In this document: in pieces, positions 60,371 to 64,000 of the stretch
Numbering within the stretch: the first letter of the stretch is position 1
Layout of the letters: each line of letters begins with the position of its first letter
Assembly (NCBI GenBank): GCA_028829895.1
Contig: CM054181.1
Location: forward strand, 110,074,860-110,138,859
Source of the DNA: Sinotaia quadrata
Taxonomy: Eukaryota > Mollusca > Gastropoda > Architaenioglossa > Viviparidae
DNA length: 64,000 bases
Direction: 5' to 3'
Notes under the pieces: generated by a model
What the model was told of the DNA's origin: nothing
What the model saw: the letters and a program-made list of their open reading frames with translations, nothing else
Database searches by the model: none
Made by a program: the position numbers and the translations under genes

Positions 60371-62170
60371 CCCTATTCCCAGACTTAAGCGGACCAAATA
60401 AGCTTAAAAACCAGACTTATGTCGACCTACAGCAATAGGCAGACCGCCTCTTGGTCTGCCTAAGTTTCAGATTGTTCATTCTTATAAATAAAGCTTAATT
60501 TTGCCATTTTTCTCTCATAGTTTTATCTTTGTTGTTATTATCTTTGACATAAACCACTAAATTTCATATTTTAATAGTTTTTCCTGTGAGTTTTCATCGA
60601 AATTCGGGTGCGATTTTGAAGGTTGTATACTTCGGGCATTATTGATATGCTTAAAATCCAGAGTTATGTAGACCGTTGAAAAAGTGGTTGTAACTATGTA
60701 GTTTGCGTGTATACTATATACTTCCTAAATGTCATCGTTTAGAAAAGAATGTCTTTCATCGATATAACTGATTAATTTTACTAAATTCAGTTTATTTCTA
60801 CATTTAATTAAGCGTGAGGTTAGAGTACCCTGTTGACAACGATTTTATGGTCACACTACGTACCTAATTAAACACAATATGGAAGTGAAAAGAATGCTCT
60901 GGAAAGGTAAAACTGAAACCGGCTGATATAATGTGTATATTAAAGTCATAATAATCAAATTAGAATCTCCATACACTTTAAAATAATTTTAAAACATATT
61001 TTTTGTAACTCGACTCGAACACGTTAAATTGGATTGCTTCCCTTTTCCTGTATCACTGTTTAAGGCCCCAAAATGTATATTTTTATTTTCTACAAACTGG
61101 CTTAAACTAACGATTCAAGTGGCCTTTCTCTAGGTCAAGAAATTACTTTTACATCTATTATAAACAAATAGAATGCCGCTTTTGTGGTTTAAAGATTAGA
61201 ATATTGCTTAAACTCGCTCAATCGAAGAACTGATTTTTTTCAAAATGGCGGCTTACGATTGTCTAGTACTGTAAGTGTAAGTAGGTTGCACAGAAACTAT
61301 AAACTAAAATAAAGGCTAAAGGCTTACTTAAATTTGATATTAATAATGATATTTAATTTCTCAAAGGAAAAAGCTACACAGTTTAAGAAGCATTATTTAA
61401 GTATTTTATTCTGAACTCGATCTCAATGTACAATGACAGCCTATATTAGTTATGCATGTAAACAACAAAGAGCAAATTAATTGTTTGGTTTAAATTTTAA
61501 CAATTATTGTATTTCCAAAAACGAATAAACTGTTACATTAAAAAGTCTGCTTAGAAATCAGTAGAGGATTATTTGCATAATTTTCAGAGTTTATTTTCTT
61601 GAAATCACCATTAGCTATATAGATTTTGCAAAATTATTGATTAAATAAGTTGTGGAAATATATTAGATTTTATAAATCAACATCATATGAACAATAGAAT
61701 TAAATGTAACATTAACTATTTATTTTTATTTTTTTATATGTCTATCTAATTATTACTCTTGTAATACAAGTTATTTCCATTTAAAGAATTGTGAAAGCAC
61801 TAGAAGTAAAACTACTATTCAAAACAAAATTAAACCATGTGATACTTTGAAATATTTTTCAGATTTATACATAATATATTAATATTAGTATAATTGTAAC
61901 ACTGCAGATTTCATTAAGTCAGACCCATTTGGTACTCTGAAATCTTGTTTACAGCAGATGACATTTTTCCTAGTGGATATTACTTGCCTCTGAAATACAC
62001 TCCCAACTGGTATTTATTTGGAAAAAATAATTAATTTCTATGCAACACTTTTATTAAATATTGACTTTTCCAAGGAGGATTGTGAGAGACTTGTGTAATA
62101 TTCAAAATTCCTTTCAAGATAATATGTTCTTACCAACAAGAATAGCTATCCCACTTCTTTGTAATTAATT

Positions 62171-62490
62171 CTAATTTATACATGCATGTTTGTAAATCAA
62201 TTTCTGCATCATAATAATACATTCCACCATTCATTTAACTGTGTACTGATGGATTTGACTTGTTATACATTGTCATAAATTTATAAATATCATTCAGCTT
62301 GTAAAATGCACTACTCAGTTGTTAAGCTCTCTAATTTATAGATGTATGTTGTAAATCCATTTCTGCACCATAATAATACATTCCATCATTCATTTTACTG
62401 TGAAATGATGGATTTGATTATTATACTAAATTATAGATATGTAAATATCATTCAGCTTGTAAGATGCACTACTCAGTTATTAAGCTCTTA
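62171..62490. repeat. 160 bp tandem duplication
   Basis: CTAATTTATA-ATG-ATGTT-GTAAATC..ATTTCTGCA-CATAATAATACATTCCA through ATATCATTCAGCTTGTAA-ATGCACTACTCAGTT occurs twice, with ~10% differences. Confidence 0.92.
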
Positions 62491-63020
62491 TATATTTCCA
62501 GGTCTTGAAAAAACACACTCTGCTATGTTTATAGCAGGAGTGCAATTATTACTGCTATGTAAATATAATAATTTCTAACAGTAGTAATAATACTGAAGTC
62601 CAAGAAACTGAAGAAAGATATGTCAATAGAAAAACTGAATATTTACTGTTTCCATTTAACAAAACTGTTTGAATAGTGATAGTGATAGTTAACATGTTCA
62701 TAATGTATAACTGAAAGTTACAGGGCAATATTATATACAGTTAATACAGCTTATATAGCTACAAAATGATCATGGATTAGGAAAGTTGTTAAAAAATAAT
62801 AGAACATACTACCAGACATATAATAGATAACCTGAAATAAGACAACTACCTTATATTCAGTTATTCAGTTAATAGTTAAATACACTAATAAAAAAAATAA
62901 AACATAAATAATAAGATTGTTGCATTGTATGAAGCAAATAAAGTAGCACTAAAGTGACAAATCCATTATGTTTTCAGCTTGTGTTGTATACAACACTTTA
63001 GACTCTCACTCACTGATCCA

Positions 63021-63186
63021 CTATTAAAAATCACTAATCTTGTGAATACATATGAAATATTTTCTTAATAATAGAACTGACTCAGATTGGATTATGAGAC
63101 TATTAAAAATATGTAATGTTGCAAATACATATGAAATATTTTCTTAATAGTAGAACTGACACATATTGGATTATGAGACTATTATT
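63021..63186. repeat. 79 bp tandem duplication
   Basis: CTATTAAAAAT..AATACATATGAAATATTTTCTTAATA-TAGAACTGAC occurs twice. Confidence 0.92.
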
Positions 63187-64000
63187 AGGCTAGTGACTTT
63201 AATGAGGGATGAGGTACAGATATAATGTATTTTAATGTAAAGGATATCCAGCAATATACAAATAAATAATAATTTAATTTGGAATATATTTTAGTGTTCC
63301 AGAATGTCAGTTCTAAGATATGAATTGATTATAAGAAATTGATAATAATAATAGTATATTACAAAATTTCACACTAAACAACAAAATTCACTAGCAAAAA
63401 TGCCAAGTTCAGCATTTCAAATCTTACATATGCACATTGGATAAACTAAAAGATACATGAGAGCTATTAATAATATATGCCTACATGAGAAATTAAAACA
63501 ATAATTATCATTTTAAAGTGGCTGTATCTCTACTGGTCACAAAGAAACTTTTTAAATCTTATATTTTTTAATTTGCTCTATGGATCACTATGCTATAATT
63601 GATTTATACATTTATGAAAACTAAATGTTTTCTTTATATTAGCTGCAAAAACTAGTACTGTATTAATATAACTTATGTATATACATATATATTTATTTCA
63701 AATGTAATTTAGAGTAAGGGTGTGCAGCAAGTATTATTTCATCCAAAAGTAAAAAGAAAAATTTCAATTCGGTTCAAGTTTAGGATGATTGGAAACACAA
63801 CTGTGTACAGAGATGCAATGAATATTTCTTTACTTCTTCAAATCCTTTACAACTATGAACAATAACTGTATTAGTCTCAAGACTGTGTATTTACAGTAGC
63901 TGATGCAATAGAGTAACTTATGTGGAAACTATAGTTAGATTTAATTTCACTACAAAAAGAAATGACAATGTGTGCTATTTTTTGCAGTCCATAACGTTAT

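Larger units (their letters stand above)
60370..64000. other. probable SAMHD1-B intron or upstream DNA, no exon recognised
   Basis: I searched both strands for a homologue of A exon 6 (HEEASV..) and earlier exons and did not see one, so they should lie right of the window. The region contains a 10-bp-stem hairpin at 60436-60462, tandem duplications at 62171-62490 and 63021-63186, and otherwise AT-rich unique sequence. Confidence 0.5.

Overview
The window is AT-rich, intron-rich animal DNA with sparse coding sequence, dense microsatellites (GATA, GT, AT, GAAA), several minisatellites and many interspersed repeats. Gene structure, LINE types and composition suggest a lophotrochozoan, most likely a mollusc and plausibly a cephalopod; this is inference from style only.

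The main content is two paralogous SAMHD1-type genes (SAM-like plus HD-domain dNTP triphosphohydrolase) arranged tail to tail. SAMHD1-A lies on the + strand, coding from 14625 to 39786 with a second possible 3' end at 44176. I could place 14 to 16 exons with compatible splice phases, giving about 573 aa (short form) or 594 aa (long form). Its HD motif, allosteric-site and catalytic-pocket residues are intact. SAMHD1-B lies on the - strand. Eight exons are visible from 60264 down to about 52002, and its 5' exons lie beyond the right edge. B shares exon phases and several exon lengths with A, but differs in substrate-pocket residues, appears to use two GC splice donors and has one exon junction whose phase does not close.

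Layout: 1-3.7 kb holds a possible last exon of a Cys-rich protein (+) and remains of LINEs that carry a restriction-like endonuclease (-). 3.7-14.3 kb is non-coding; it contains copies of an unclassified ~1.6 kb repeat (called family A here) in head-to-head arrangement and a ~3.8 kb long inverted repeat that ends ~280 bp before the first SAMHD1-A exon. 14.6-44.2 kb is SAMHD1-A, its introns filled with family A copies, an inverted pair of a second repeat (family B), LINE pieces and tandem arrays. 44.2-52 kb is intergenic repeat-rich DNA. 52-60.3 kb is SAMHD1-B. 60.3-64 kb is probably a further intron of B or upstream DNA, with tandem duplications only.

The two enzymes are expected to lower dNTP pools (dNTP to nucleoside plus triphosphate). 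This local duplication, one copy conserved and one with changed active-site positions, is the main biological point of the window.
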